Source: Pristionchus mayeri (lineage: Eukaryota > Nematoda > Chromadorea > Rhabditida > Neodiplogasteridae). From it: a stretch of 64,000 nucleotides of DNA. The translations under genes were made by a program, and so were the position numbers. Where the stretch lies: assembly GCA_036245805.1 (NCBI GenBank), contig BTRK01000004.1, forward strand, positions 44,976,907 through 45,040,906, written 5' to 3'. This document shows, one piece after another, positions 32,781-45,400 of this stretch (position 1 is the first letter of the stretch; every line of letters begins with the position of its first letter). The notes under the pieces were generated by a model that saw only the letters and a list, made by a program, of their open reading frames with translations, did not search any database and was not told the DNA's origin.

Positions 32781-35700
32781 TGAAATTGTGAGATGAATAT
32801 AATACTATACTACCACAGGAAGTTGATCTCTGATTAGTAGGAATTATCAAACCCTTGCGAACCGGTATGATATCTTGTTCACAACAAATTTAGATGCGTT
32901 GTGGAATGTGAAGATCTAGAGAGTGGGGAGATATAAAGATTTGGTGCAGGGAGAGGCTGCTAACGGGTTCCAGGTTCCACTGAGCACCAATTTGATAGGG
33001 ATTGAGAGGGGATAGGTACCACGTGGCCTGTCGGGGTGAGAAGAGAGAGAGAGGTTGGGGGAGGGAGAAAGGGAGAAAGAGGTAGGGAAAGTGATGGTTC
33101 ATTTGATATGACCGATCAGGTGATTATAGACCACGAGGTGGCCGTTGGGGTGACGGGAGTGGTCTTCTATCGCGGGATATCGTAATCATTTCGTGTTCCG
33201 TTTGAATCCGCTCTGACTCAAAGGAATAATGGATAGAATATACAGTAGAAATACGATAGCTAGTGCGATGTACGCAAAGAGAGCTTGTGGCGACGGTTGG
33301 ATGATGTACTTTTCGTGACTTGTCGCAGATGTGTGTGTGTGTGTGTTGTAGTCGGGTGATCCAATGGTATGGGAGAATTTTCTGGGTGTTCATCTCATAA
33401 TTTGTTTTCATCTCATCAGTGCTCGTATTAGCTTTGGCCATCATGTGGACGTGTTTTGATGGAATTTTGGTTGTTGCACTGAAAGCCAAAACGGTATCAA
33501 TGTGAATGATAAAGTTGAGACATTCTTAGCGCGCATTTCCAGTACATAAAATGCAAACGCCCTCTACTTTCCGCACCACCCATCCATCCAACCTCCCATA
33601 GTGGCACGTATCACTTCCCGCGTATACATCACGCTATCACTATTGTATCAGCCGAGAGAGCATGTGAAATGAAGAGACAACAATCCGAATTGTGAGCCCT
33701 ACTATTGTTGATCGCGTTGGCTAGTGCGCAATGTGTGGCGATACTTTAATTTTTGTACCGCGGACACCGTGAACCAACAATTTGCGGTTGATAATTACTA
33801 TTAATGTTGGCATTTGCACATATTTAGCACTTGTTTTACGAGTTGTCTTCGTGATTCCGAGAACGGCTATTTATGCAAACGGTTTGCATGTTAATAGTGA
33901 TATCAGTTGCAACGAATGGCAATGTTTAGAAGGCTCTGGGATTTCAGTGGACGAATTCCTGCTTTACATCCGGCCGCACCAGGCTGCCCAGAATTACCTT
34001 AGTTTGTACGTTTTGCACTGAACATGCATGAATCGTTTCTTCCCAAAATAATGACCACCCTGCTACCAAGGTGACCCTATTATCATTGACCAACACACAT
34101 CCTTTGGCCAGAGCACATTTCGCACTCCCTCACTCTCCCATTCAATAGTAGTACTACGAGATGCTCGAAAGTCGTGCCTCTTCATTTCCCCACGCTCTTT
34201 CACGGCTCGATGGGAGATAACATGATGCTATGCCGGATGATAAGCCTTCTTTGATATATGCGGCATGACGACTTTTCGTTCTTATCCGAACTAGTTCCTA
34301 TCTCACAGGTTAGATAATGCGAAAAAGCAACATGATAGAGTCAGACGATCAACCGATTACCCTGAATTTCGAACTCTCTTCAATAGACTACATTCTCGTT
34401 CGCCCCCATGTGAGATGGGCTCGTTATCGGTTAACTCTCGGCTATTAACATCTCTAAAACGTGTACTCGCCAGTAGTGCTGTGGTAGCCATTTTATTGTC
34501 AATTCAGCTTCTTGCATGCTCTCAAGCGCTGTCACGAAATTCTTGCAATCGTATCTTTATTTCGGAGACTCTCTCCACCGGATGAGAGAATACCGGCAAC
34601 GGGGAGACAACTTGAAGTTAGTACTCTCGTAGATTAGGTGAGCAGTAGAGTAGACGTTGCTTAGCAAGATATGAATATGCGGATTCCGCGTACTCTCTCT
34701 CTCTGGCTGTGATGATAGCAGCCGCAAGGAGCCAAATCTCTCAACATGCTCGATTTTGAACCATGACAATTGCTCAAAATAACACTCCTGGCAATCCATG
34801 ATCCTTTGATTATTTCTTCATTTCAGTCGTCCACTACGTGAAAACTTAGAGAGCATGCGAAATCGAGAGACGAAGACTATTTCCGGTTCATATTGTTTGT
34901 TTTTGCTTCGCGTGCTGACCATATTGATTCCTTATCCTTATCGCTCATTGAGCAACGAGCGAGAGAGAGAGAGAGAGAGAGAGAGACGGAGAGGAATTGG
35001 CGCTCTCTTCACCCATTCCGATATCCATCTTGTCACAGTGAGCGAGAGATCGTGGAGATTTAAGAGGTTCAGAGAGATAGAGAGACAGAGTGATTACCGG
35101 GTTGATTTACAGCCCCGGGGGCACGGGCGACCGACGGGTGCACAGAGATAGATGCGGTCGAAATGGTGACCGGTGATTTGGGTGATAACGGATGTATATT
35201 TTCCAGCTTTCCGGTCACCTCTCTCTCTATTTCCCGGTTCTCACTCTGCGCGCGTGATTTCTTGCATCATTTTACGCGAACTGCATGTTGTGAATGCGAC
35301 ATTGCGCGATCATAAAATGTTGTCACGCCGCTGCAATAAAAGCAGCGCCAACTCCCTAACCAGAAAGAGATAGTGGCAAAATGAGAGAGATACTGGCCAT
35401 TACCTTGCGAAGGAGTGCTGTGGAAGCGATTTTGTGTACAATTCTGCTTCTCGCATGCTCCCACGCGCTGATGGTAGAGTAGATATGGAGAAACGGTAAA
35501 ACGGTTGTTCCGTTTTACACTCTCTCCTACATCTCAACGGTTCTAACTGTAAAGAATAAAGGGCATCATCTGACCAGAACTTCGAACTATTCTTGCGAGA
35601 GAGCATGTGAAATTAAGAACTTCGGTTGGTGAATTGCCAATATAAGTGGTACAGGGATCGATGTGCTCTCAACCTGATTTCAGTTCTTCTTCCACCCTTC

Positions 35701-36446
35701 TCTCTCTCTCTCCCTCCCTCTCCCTATCCTCCTTAGAGTGAACGAAAGAAGACGATAGGGAGTGGGAGAGGGGTGTTAGATAGGGGTAATGGAGTTCTCG
35801 ATTAGAGCCGTGTATGTGATGTGATTCGCAACCAACAGCGTATCCTTGTTATGCGCGCTCACTCAATTTTTTTTCAATTGTTGCCTTGTTTACGATGAAT
35901 TTACTTTGGACAGGCGAGAGAGTGTGTAAATCGGAGAGAGTTAGGCGCAGTGATAGACAGCCGGAAGGATTACCGGGGATTAGGCAAATTACGACTGTTT
36001 ACACTGGTCGTTCTCTGACCTCCGCTGACCATCCTTCCTTTCTTCATTCCCACAGTGATCTAAGCAGTACTTTTTGCAGACATTCTAAGAGCGAACTTCC
36101 TTTTTCCTTCTCAATCTCTCCTTCCTCTACCCTCATTTTCTTCTCCCCAATCAATCGGGGCGATAGCGCGCTAAATTTAGCCGGTTGTGAGTGTGGGAAG
36201 TGAACGCGCGCTCCTATTTCACCATTCTCCGTGGTAAGGGAAATTTGGGGAAGTATCTCTACCTTCTAAAAAATTATACCGTTAGATTGAGAAGAGATAA
36301 GGAAAAGAAGGTACAAATCTCATAACTTCGCCGCCTCATGATCATTATTACTGTACACCGATTCTTGCTGATCTCACCATACATAGTTCTGATCCTGATA
36401 GTGTTTCTGGGTTGCAATTACTGAATGATCATCGATTCAGAATGCG
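32781..36446. other. Gene-poor stretch with simple repeats and MITE debris
   Basis: I find no supported gene. It holds a (GA)n run at 34958-34986, a short (GT)n run near 33329-33345 and purine/pyrimidine-rich tracts. Single half-sites of the 93-bp MITE (GAGAGCATGTGAAATGAAGA-like) occur near 33655, 35600 and 35910. One frame at 33782-34021 begins with a hydrophobic stretch but has no splice or homology support. Confidence 0.5.
34958..34986 (+). repeat. (GA)n microsatellite
   Basis: An uninterrupted run of about fourteen GA units. Confidence 0.95.
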
Positions 36447-39297
36447 ATGAACTTCGATACGATCTTCCCGACCTACAGTGAGCGGCCCAGAAACGTCTTC
36501 AAGGGTGAGTTAAGAAGGCAAATGAAAAGATGAATTGCGTAATCGATAGTCTAGTGAGTTCATATCATGTTTTGCTGCGGCTGAGAGGATTTGGGAGGGA
36601 TCAATATTTCCTATCTGCTTATTTTGAAAAAACTTTCAAAAACCAGCCTAATTTTTGTGAATATTCAAAGCAATTAATAAAGCTTTGCTGCTGACGAGTG
36701 AACTACTAATATTATTGAATTTGTCTCTCTGCCCATAGTTGAACGCTACCTCACTAATTCAAAGAGATTTCCTTCAAAAATGAATTATCAAATTCGGAAT
36801 TAAGAGACAATTGCCCGCAAAATGAACTCTCCGGTCCATTCTGTTTCATCAGCATGACAAATTATGTTTTGGTCACTCGTTTTATCTGTGCTTTTTCGAG
36901 GACAACGCCTCTAATCTGCAAAAGATAAGAGACTTGACAAGCGGAATTGTGTGAATAACAAAAAGTGAAAGTTGCCAAGATTCTTTCTAGTGCCTTGCGA
37001 ATTGATTCCTTCCATTTTACGCATATCACCAGTTAAGCAAACGAGAGAGCACGCAGAATGGAGAGACGAAGGGAAGATTTCTTGCAAAGCCATCCCTAAT
37101 TTTTCTGAGAAACGAGAACGATTCGAGATAAGAGCCAACCCGACATGAAATACTGAGTGACATCGCATCCTTTTTCCGTTTCCCGTTTCTTGGTGCGTTT
37201 TATCGCGTCAAAATGATCAGGGAACAATATTGCAAAACGCACGTAAAGTCATGCAAAAGCATGACATAGTGTAATCAAAATAGTCTTACAGATATATAAA
37301 TCATATCTTGAATTTCTCACATTCTCCTTACTGGCAAATTGTTGATAGGGGACGATAATAGCGGAGGGTGATCCCTCAGATTTCATCGTCTGTGAATTAT
37401 ACATTAACCAACGATAACTGATGTTATGAAAGCAAAAAAATATTCGTCTAGTGACTTGTACGGGTTCGTAATGGTGGAAAAAATGTGAAAAAAAATACAA
37501 ATAATAAATAACAATAATAATACTGTAAATAACGAGCAACCTTTTCAGCGCCGCTTCACCCGATCTTCAATCACTTTTGCAATGTAAAACGACTGGTACG
37601 ACACTGTTTAAATTTGATTGAAGTGCAAGTGGTTTAATTTTAATTTTAATTTTTTTTTATCTGAAGAGTCTCGTGACAATTGCATTAAAGAGGATCTCGA
37701 GGTTGAAAAAGTTGTTGTGAAACGAATACAATCAGATTTTAAAACTAGAAAGTGATCAGTGTGGCTTCAGTTCCATCTCACTCATTTATCTGAAACTTTC
37801 TTACCAGATCAGTATCTCAATCTGGGCTGTGCAAAAATTATACGATCTCATCATTCCGAAAACTCGCTCGCCGGTCAGACAGTGCGAGAGAGTATGTGGA
37901 ATGAAGAGATCCTACGAAAAATTTCACATCCCAGATCTCTGTCGAGTAAAAAAATAAAAAGAAGGAAAACCTGAACCAGGTTCGTATTTTCAGGTCGAAT
38001 TAACAGACTCCTTCGCGAACGGACTCCGGCCTAGCAAGGAGCACGCTGAGCAAGTGAGCATAAACTGACCAAATGATTTTTATTATTCCTAAATTTATTG
38101 TTAACTCAAAAATTGACTTTTGAAACATCATTTTTAGGTTAGTCAGCTACTAGCCGACATCACTGCCAAGTACTCGGAGAAAATGATAGGTATGTACAGT
38201 ACATGCTAATCGCCTTGCCCATATGCGGCCGCGGCGGCCCGCAGATTCCGCGGATCGATTTTGCGGGAAGCATGCAATTTTTCACCATCCGATTTTGTGA
38301 TTTTCAAATTCTCCATAAAATTTCGCATCGAATGGACTATTCATTCATTTTTTTTTTTAATTCCTAAATCGATATTTTGAATGCCGCAATGGCAAAGTGA
38401 TATCGCAAACAGCGATTATGGTAGGTTAAGCATTGTCGCATTCAAAATATCGATTTATATATTTTTTTTTAATATGAATGAATTATTACATCCGATATTA
38501 CATCCGATGCGAAATTTTATGGAGAATTTGAAAATAAAAAAATGGAATGGTGAAAAATTGCATGCTTCCTGCAAAATCGATCCGCGGAATCCGCGGGCCG
38601 CCGCGGCCGCATATGGGCAAGGCGATTAGCATGTACTGTAATATTTTAATATTGCTAAAGCAAAGATTTATCATATCCTTCTAAATAAGATCTATGTTTA
38701 ACCAGGGCAGAACAAGATAAACATACGAGTAGCAATAGGCAAGTTGTTATTCAGGTGACGGCAACTTCCTACCCGATGTTGAAAACTATGAGACCGAGGT
38801 CAGCCATTTTTTTTTTCATTTTACCAATTATTGATGCAAATCGATCCATATCTAGTGTGAGGTAATGTGCAGTAAAATAGTGCGTACTTGAAATGACTAT
38901 GCAAGAAACTAATCTCTACATTTTCTCTTCGGTTTGACCAGGAAACGATTTCTTGTCAAATATTTAACAATATGATACATAATGATCTCAACATTTCAGT
39001 ATTCCAACCTCACTTGGACTGGCTTACTTGTAGAGTCGCGCTTGCCACTACTACCATTTGATTTCGTTCCTCCCTACATTGACAAGTTCGTATGTTCAAG
39101 TTTTGTATGTTTTTTCTCAAACAATCATCAATATTATATGCGTTCGCACTAATCCCCAAGCAATAAGTTAATAAACAATTTCCAGATTCGATCAGATACT
39201 TACTCGCTTCGTCGAGGTGGCTCGTCCCATTCGCCCTCCGCCGCTGCACGAAAATGTGGAGGAGTGGACGAGATTCACCAATGTAGCTTACTTCTGA
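36447..39297 (+). CDS. Gene B, unknown 148-aa protein, first of a possible operon
   Basis: Seven exons join in phase: 36447-36504, 37667-37701, 37994-38053, 38138-38189, 38755-38798, 39000-39085 and 39186-39297 (TGA). The protein starts MNFDTIFPTYSERPRNVFKE and ends EEWTRFTNVAYF. Notable parts are PSKEHAEQVSQLLADITAKY (helical) and LLPFDFVPPYIDKFDQILTR. There is no signal peptide, membrane segment or recognised domain. The start follows CGATTCAG by five bases, a likely SL acceptor, and a nearby upstream ATG is out (immediate stop). Exon 2 has a weak acceptor (CTGAAG) but is required by phase. A foldback sits in the intron after exon 4. Gene A follows 158 bp after the stop. Confidence 0.65.
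38195..38640. mobile_element. Foldback element with GC-rich ends
   Basis: TACAGTACATGCTAATCGCC at the left is exactly mirrored at the right, and the next block (TTGCCCATATGCGGCCGCGG) is also inverted perfectly. The arms are about 200 bp, running to TTCAAAATATCGATTTA-type sequence around a short loop near 38.41 kb. It lies in an intron of gene B. Confidence 0.9.
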
Positions 39298-39455
39298 GAA
39301 CTAAAAATTTTTAAAAAAATGACCCAATAATTGTAATATTTCACCAATCCAAGTTGATGGTTGATTGGGGTGGATGCAACAACTGAATTGAGATGCATAA
39401 TATATTTTTTTTACAAAAATATCACATTCAGTATTATACCTCTGTAACTCGTACA

Positions 39456-42400
39456 ATGTCAGCAACAAGGAAGGAGAAGGCGAAGATTCCCGCGAAAGCG
39501 ATGATGGAGGGATTGGGGGTGAGTTCGTATTGATTTTTTTGCATTTAACTAAACCTCACAGAGCTATCAATTCTAGTACGCGGCCACTCAGGTGAATTGA
39601 GGTTGAAACGTATTTTTATGGAACAAAGTGTAATCAGGTTTTATGAATCGGCCTATTCAGATGTTCTGTGAGAAGGAGCTGCGTCCATGCATCGAATCCT
39701 ACCGTACTCTGGCATTTAATCACTCGAATCGATTGAGTGCAAGACTGAGGAGAGCTGAGGTTAGTGGCACAATGCTCGAATTAATATTCTCGTGTTTGGG
39801 GTTTCCTTTTCAATAGCAATTATTTCATGTTTCAATAGGGCTATAATCGTTTTCATATTCGAAAAAAATCAATGTACGAAAGCTTCGTGTTTGGAATATA
39901 AATATGTCCTTAATGAAAGATGATGATGGACGTACAGATCGATCGACTCGCCGGTCTTCCCTCCGAGGTGGACTACTTTGAAAGCGCAGCCATTGCAATG
40001 TATCACAACATCATGACGACGCTGTGCTGCTTTTCCATCATCATCAAGGTAAAATTATACAAAAAATAGTACAAAAAGTGACCAATAATGATACAATGTC
40101 AGGATTTCCGAAACGACCTGCACAAGTTCTATAGGATTCACATCGACGCTATACCAGTTACGGAAGAGCACCGGCATCTGGTACTGATTACACAATCAAT
40201 TTACTATATGCAAAGCGAAATTTTGATTCGTAAGTTTGATCCAATTCTTTATAATTCAGTTGACCACGATGGAGAATCTTCTATGCGACTGCCTCTTCTC
40301 GCCTCAATTGCACATGAATCCCGTGCTGGTCACGAACAATCTGTTCAGCTTTAGTGTGAGTTTATTGTGGGAGTCTAATTTGCCTTCCGTTAACGTTTTG
40401 GAAGAATATTCTTGGGATAGCTTCGCATGAAATAACGCGCATCATGTACAGAGTCAGTGTGCCCGAAAAAACAGTTAAAGTATTACTAAATTTTAGTGCA
40501 TCTCCCTCGCTCGTTGCCTTCTCTACAAGGAGTTCACCGTGCATGTGATCAGCGAGGAGACTGCGAAGGAATTGCAGGTTATTTAATCTTGATGTTTGTT
40601 TTCAATTTCCTGCTGCTTGGGAGCACTCGATTAACTTTCGGAACCATATGATGTTACAAATAATTTATGAAGCATATTTCGAGTGAAAAGTTTAGCAAAA
40701 ACAAACTTGTTTGATTTAATATTTGAATGTAATATTTGGGTAATTCATGACGACATTTCCATTGACGATGTATTTTGTTAGGACCAGCTCCGTCCTATCA
40801 AGCTCGGTTCTCTCGGCAAGGGTGGTCAATTGAAAGCCACCAGTGCAGCTCTAATCGCCATAAAACCAGTGTCGGGTGTCAAGAGGAACAATGCTACTGT
40901 CAGCCCGGGTTAGCTTGTTCATTTTCAAATTGCCGGTCATTGTCTTTCAAATGTCCTGTTAGAGATAGCATACAACTGAGACTCGTGTTATTGCAACATC
41001 ACTTATGTGGTAGACCACACAGGTTTTAAAAAAAATTAGATTCGGATCTATTACGGGATCAATGGAAAAATACAGACTTTACAATAACTTTGTAGAGGGC
41101 GGAAACACAGCCCACAAAAAATCGGATGTGAACAGTCGGGAATTCGTTCCACTCGAGCCAACTTTTCATGAGGAGAAATTGTGAGTCAGTCAATGGTGTA
41201 TATTTTACAGTAAGATTACATAACATTAACTAGGTGCTGGACAGCCAACTACCCTCATCTACTCTGCACTACTCGACAGAAAGACCAAGAACCGAAGAAT
41301 ATGATACTCGCCTCCAAGGTTCCTTAATCTCACATGTTTGAGCAGTTTAGATAACGATATTTCTATCCGTTTATTCAAAATTATCATTTCCACTTTTACA
41401 GAACGCCGGTCGCCGTCCGATCTTCTACTTTTACATCAGTGGAGCGTTCTACTCAGCTCTTGGGGTGGGAGGTTGTTTTTGAGGTAAATGTTTCGATTTT
41501 TTAATGATTTACATCTCAGGGTCTCAACTACTCTCAGACTTTCGGTCAAGCATTCGCTATCGCGACTAGAAGGAACCAGGTAATGATCATGTAGCAGTTG
41601 TATGAGTCTAATAAATTGCATGCGTCATTACACGTTCCAAGTGTTCGGATACATAAGGCGGACTCTAAAATGAAAGGAGGTCATTAAACATATTTCAGGA
41701 CTGCCAAGTGCAGAGAATGACGTCATCGTACACTGCAACGTGCTTCTGGATGTACGGAGCATCACAGCTGAAGGGGTCGATACTGGACTTCAGTGAGGGA
41801 AGTGAGTCAAATTTTCTTGAAAAGAGATGATGAAGGAAAACGGTAAGCAGGTTGTTCAAACATATATTTTGCAGCCATCACATGGCACCGCTTCAAGATG
41901 CTGCTGCAGAAGTATTTGAGAGTGGGTGTTTTGAAATAACTGATCTGGCAGAGGTCCATTCTCGAGAGAACTATCGGTTCTTGATATCACATGAGTGAAA
42001 CATAACCGAATGACAATAATTCGATCAATTTCATTGTGAAGATTATTTTTGTATTTTATAAATAATATAATGATGTAGAGTGTAAAATAATGTTCTAAAA
42101 CGGAAGTGATATCTGAATCCTGAAAAAATAAAAAAAAATAAAATTATTTCCAGATCGCTGGTGAGGCGACGCGCGAGTTCTCGGACGACGAGCTGGAGAT
42201 GCTACAGGGGAAGATGCACTGTGCGGAGTGTGGAGACAGCGGGAAGGAGAAGGGTGAGTTACTGTTTATTTCCTCTTGTCCCACTCTTCTCTCATATCTT
42301 TTCGTCTTCATATACCATGTTGTTAAATATGTGAAATATATTTTTAGCAAAAAATAATGACGGAGAAGTGTGAGCAAGAAAGTTTGTACGAAAAACTATG

Positions 42401-45400
42401 CTCTCTCAAGACTCGACCGTCGAGAAAGTGCGTAGAAAACCACGGTATTCTATATTGAACTCTAACGTGAAATTTGATAAATTGAAGAACGCAAATTGAT
42501 ATGCTTCACTAAGATTTTAACATCGAATGAGACAGATCAAAATATTGTTTGCGTGCTGTCACTTCCAAAACAAATTTAAATTATTTTGTTAGAAGAATAG
42601 AAGAATAAATTTAAATTATTTTGTTAAATTATTTTAAATTATTTTGTTAGAACCCTCTAAAAGAGAGTTGAAAAAATCATGCAATTGAGAGAAAGTATGA
42701 CAGAGAATGAATTATTTTGAATATCATTTATAAGTGATACATTTTTCACAGACGGCACTCCTCTCATCGCCTACAAGAATCTGCTATGTCCTCATCTTCG
42801 GTACGAGCAGTGCCAACCATCGACTTCTACTGTGAGCGTAGATCCAAAAATCCTCCTTTCCCATGTTGTAACAGTCCACAATCATCAACGGTTATAATAG
42901 ATTAAATTTATAGATGTTGGGATTTTTTTTATAGAATACAATTGTATTACTTTATTAGCTCGCAAATAGGACATGTAGTTGTCTTGTTAGAGTAAAACTA
43001 TCGCTTTTCGTTTAGTTACACAATTCATTGTCAACAGGAATTCGTGGAGGACGAAATGAACGAGAGCTCGAATGATGCTCCGGCCCAGACGAGAGATCTG
43101 AGGATATCCGTGTGGAGAGGAGTACTGGAGGTGGGTGGAGTTTCGACACTATTAATTTACAAGTCTTGTTTGATTCAGGAGAGTGGGAAAGTAAATAAAA
43201 TACCTAAATTCAGTCGCAAATGTTAGATTACGTTTCAAATGGTCTAAAAGTAGTCTCGCAATAAGCACGCTACATTGATTGGTCGAAGTCGATATGAAGA
43301 ATTCAAAATTTGTCGCAAACTTAATTATTGGAGCATTACAATGAAGTTTACACGAATTGGTTAATTGTCTATGACAAGAACGTGAATCAAACTTACTCAA
43401 TTTATTTTGTATGTAGTGCAGAAGATGATGTAGATAGTCCATTCGCAGATCCTCCAGCTGTTCACCGATCCTAAGACTGGTGTTCCCGAGTTGTGGGAGG
43501 AGGGAATACTGCATGGATTCAACTATGTCGATCTGGTATGTTTCGATTTCAAATATGACATTTTTTTAGAAAAAAAGAATCGTATGAGTTTCACTACATA
43601 TGTGTATTCACAGAACAAACTGGTCTGTATTAGTAGCGAGATTTGGGTCACCACCTAAAGTCGTTAAAAAATGTGTAGCATCTGCTCTCAACATATTTTA
43701 TCACAGGTATCACGAGTAGATGAAGCAAAAATAAGTACATCACGAACAATTTCTAAAAAATATTTTTAAAATCGGTCATACTAGGGTATATTACTATCCC
43801 AGACATAAGAATACGAATGATCCAAGTTATTGGTCCGAGAGCTGTCAATTAGGAATTCTCCGGTTTTGTTCCCGGCTATACTGTATATCAGCTCCCAGAT
43901 AAGCTAGAGAGGCGGCAATAATCTTAAAAAATGCAGAAAATTATTTTGAGAAAATTTTATGTTGAAAGTGAATTGCGAAACTCAAAAATACAAATTCTTT
44001 AGCTGAAAAACTGAATTCCAGAGAGAAAAACAAATATTTTCGCAATGATGTACGAGAGTTCCTGGGAATTTTATTGCATATTTTGGAAGAACAACTTTCG
44101 TATTGTATAATAAAAAAATATAAATGGCAAAACGGTGGGGTTCATCGGAACTTCACTTCTGAAATACCAAAAATTATCATTCCGGTTAACTATACTCTCT
44201 GGTACATTTTTATGATGTTTCCAGACCATTAAAGTTAAATTACTGTCCGAAATTCGAAATTTCGAACTTTTGAAAAATACGCTTTTCGCATCCTCGGATG
44301 AGCACGATTTTCATAATTTAAAACTTAAAATTTATAAACACGGTACGGTCAAATACAGTCGATTGGGATAATATATGCCACCGTCAAGAAAAGTAATGTC
44401 ATGCGGCATCGTTGAAAGTTTTATTCTTTTCAAATTTATCTAGCAAATATCGCTCCAGCGAAGGTACCTAATGACCTAAAATTATTTTTTGGTAAGATTA
44501 CTAAGTAAATCGATACAATTACATCATGAAAAATATTCTTGGGGGTAGATGAATGTGAAAATATACAACGCATTTCATATTTCTTAATTTTAGAAATTAT
44601 GAAAAAAAAAATGAGATTTTCAAATCTTGATTTTCAGAAACATTTTAATTAGTGGAATTTTCATTGTTTTTTTTTTCAGACTTACCTGCCCCCCAGAAAA
44701 TTTTGCATATGTAATTGTATCGATATTCTGAATAATGTTATCAAAACATAATTTTATCTATTTCCGAACGTTCGCTGGAGCGATATTTGCCCGATAAATT
44801 TGAAAAGAATAAAACTTTCAACGATACCGCATGACATTACTTTTCTTGACGGTGGCATATACTATCCCAATCGACTGTATTTGACCGTACAGTGTTTATA
44901 AATTTTAAGTTTTAAATGATGAAAATCGTGCTCATCCGAGGATGCGAAAAGCGTATTTTTCAAAAGTTACTTTAATACAGTAATTTAACTTTAATGGTCT
45001 GGAAACATCATAAAAATGTACCAGAAAGTTAAATATAGTTAACCGGAATGATAATTTTTGGTATTTCAGAAATGAAGTTCCGACTACTACACATTGAATG
45101 CGAAAAATGAGACTATGAACCCCCACCGTTTTGCCTTTTTTTATTTTTTTATTATACAATACGGAAGTTGTTCTTCCAAAATATGCAATAAAATTCCCAG
45201 GAACTCTCGTACATCATTGCGAAAATATTTGTTTTTCTCTCTGGAATTCAGTTTTTCAGCTAAAGAATTTGTATTTTTGAGTTTCGCAATTCACTTTCAA
45301 CATAAAAGTTTCTCAAAATAATTTTCTGCATTTTTTAAGACCATTGCCGCCTCTGTAGCTTATCTGGGAGCTGATATACGGTATAGCCGGGAACAAAACC

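Noticed and set aside
33124..33489. 121-residue minus-strand frame rich in His/Thr
   Set aside because: No splice context or family resemblance. It includes the GT-repeat read as codons, so likely chance.
33782..34021. Frame with a possible signal peptide
   Set aside because: A hydrophobic N-terminus alone in AT-rich DNA is weak evidence. No acceptor, partner exon or homologous copy found.
41233..41320. Apparent in-frame stop in gene A after KTKNRRI
   Set aside because: It arises from the wrong phase. Using the AAATT|GTGAGT donor of the previous exon shifts the frame to [10 protein letters not shown], which is open and ends in phase for the next exon.
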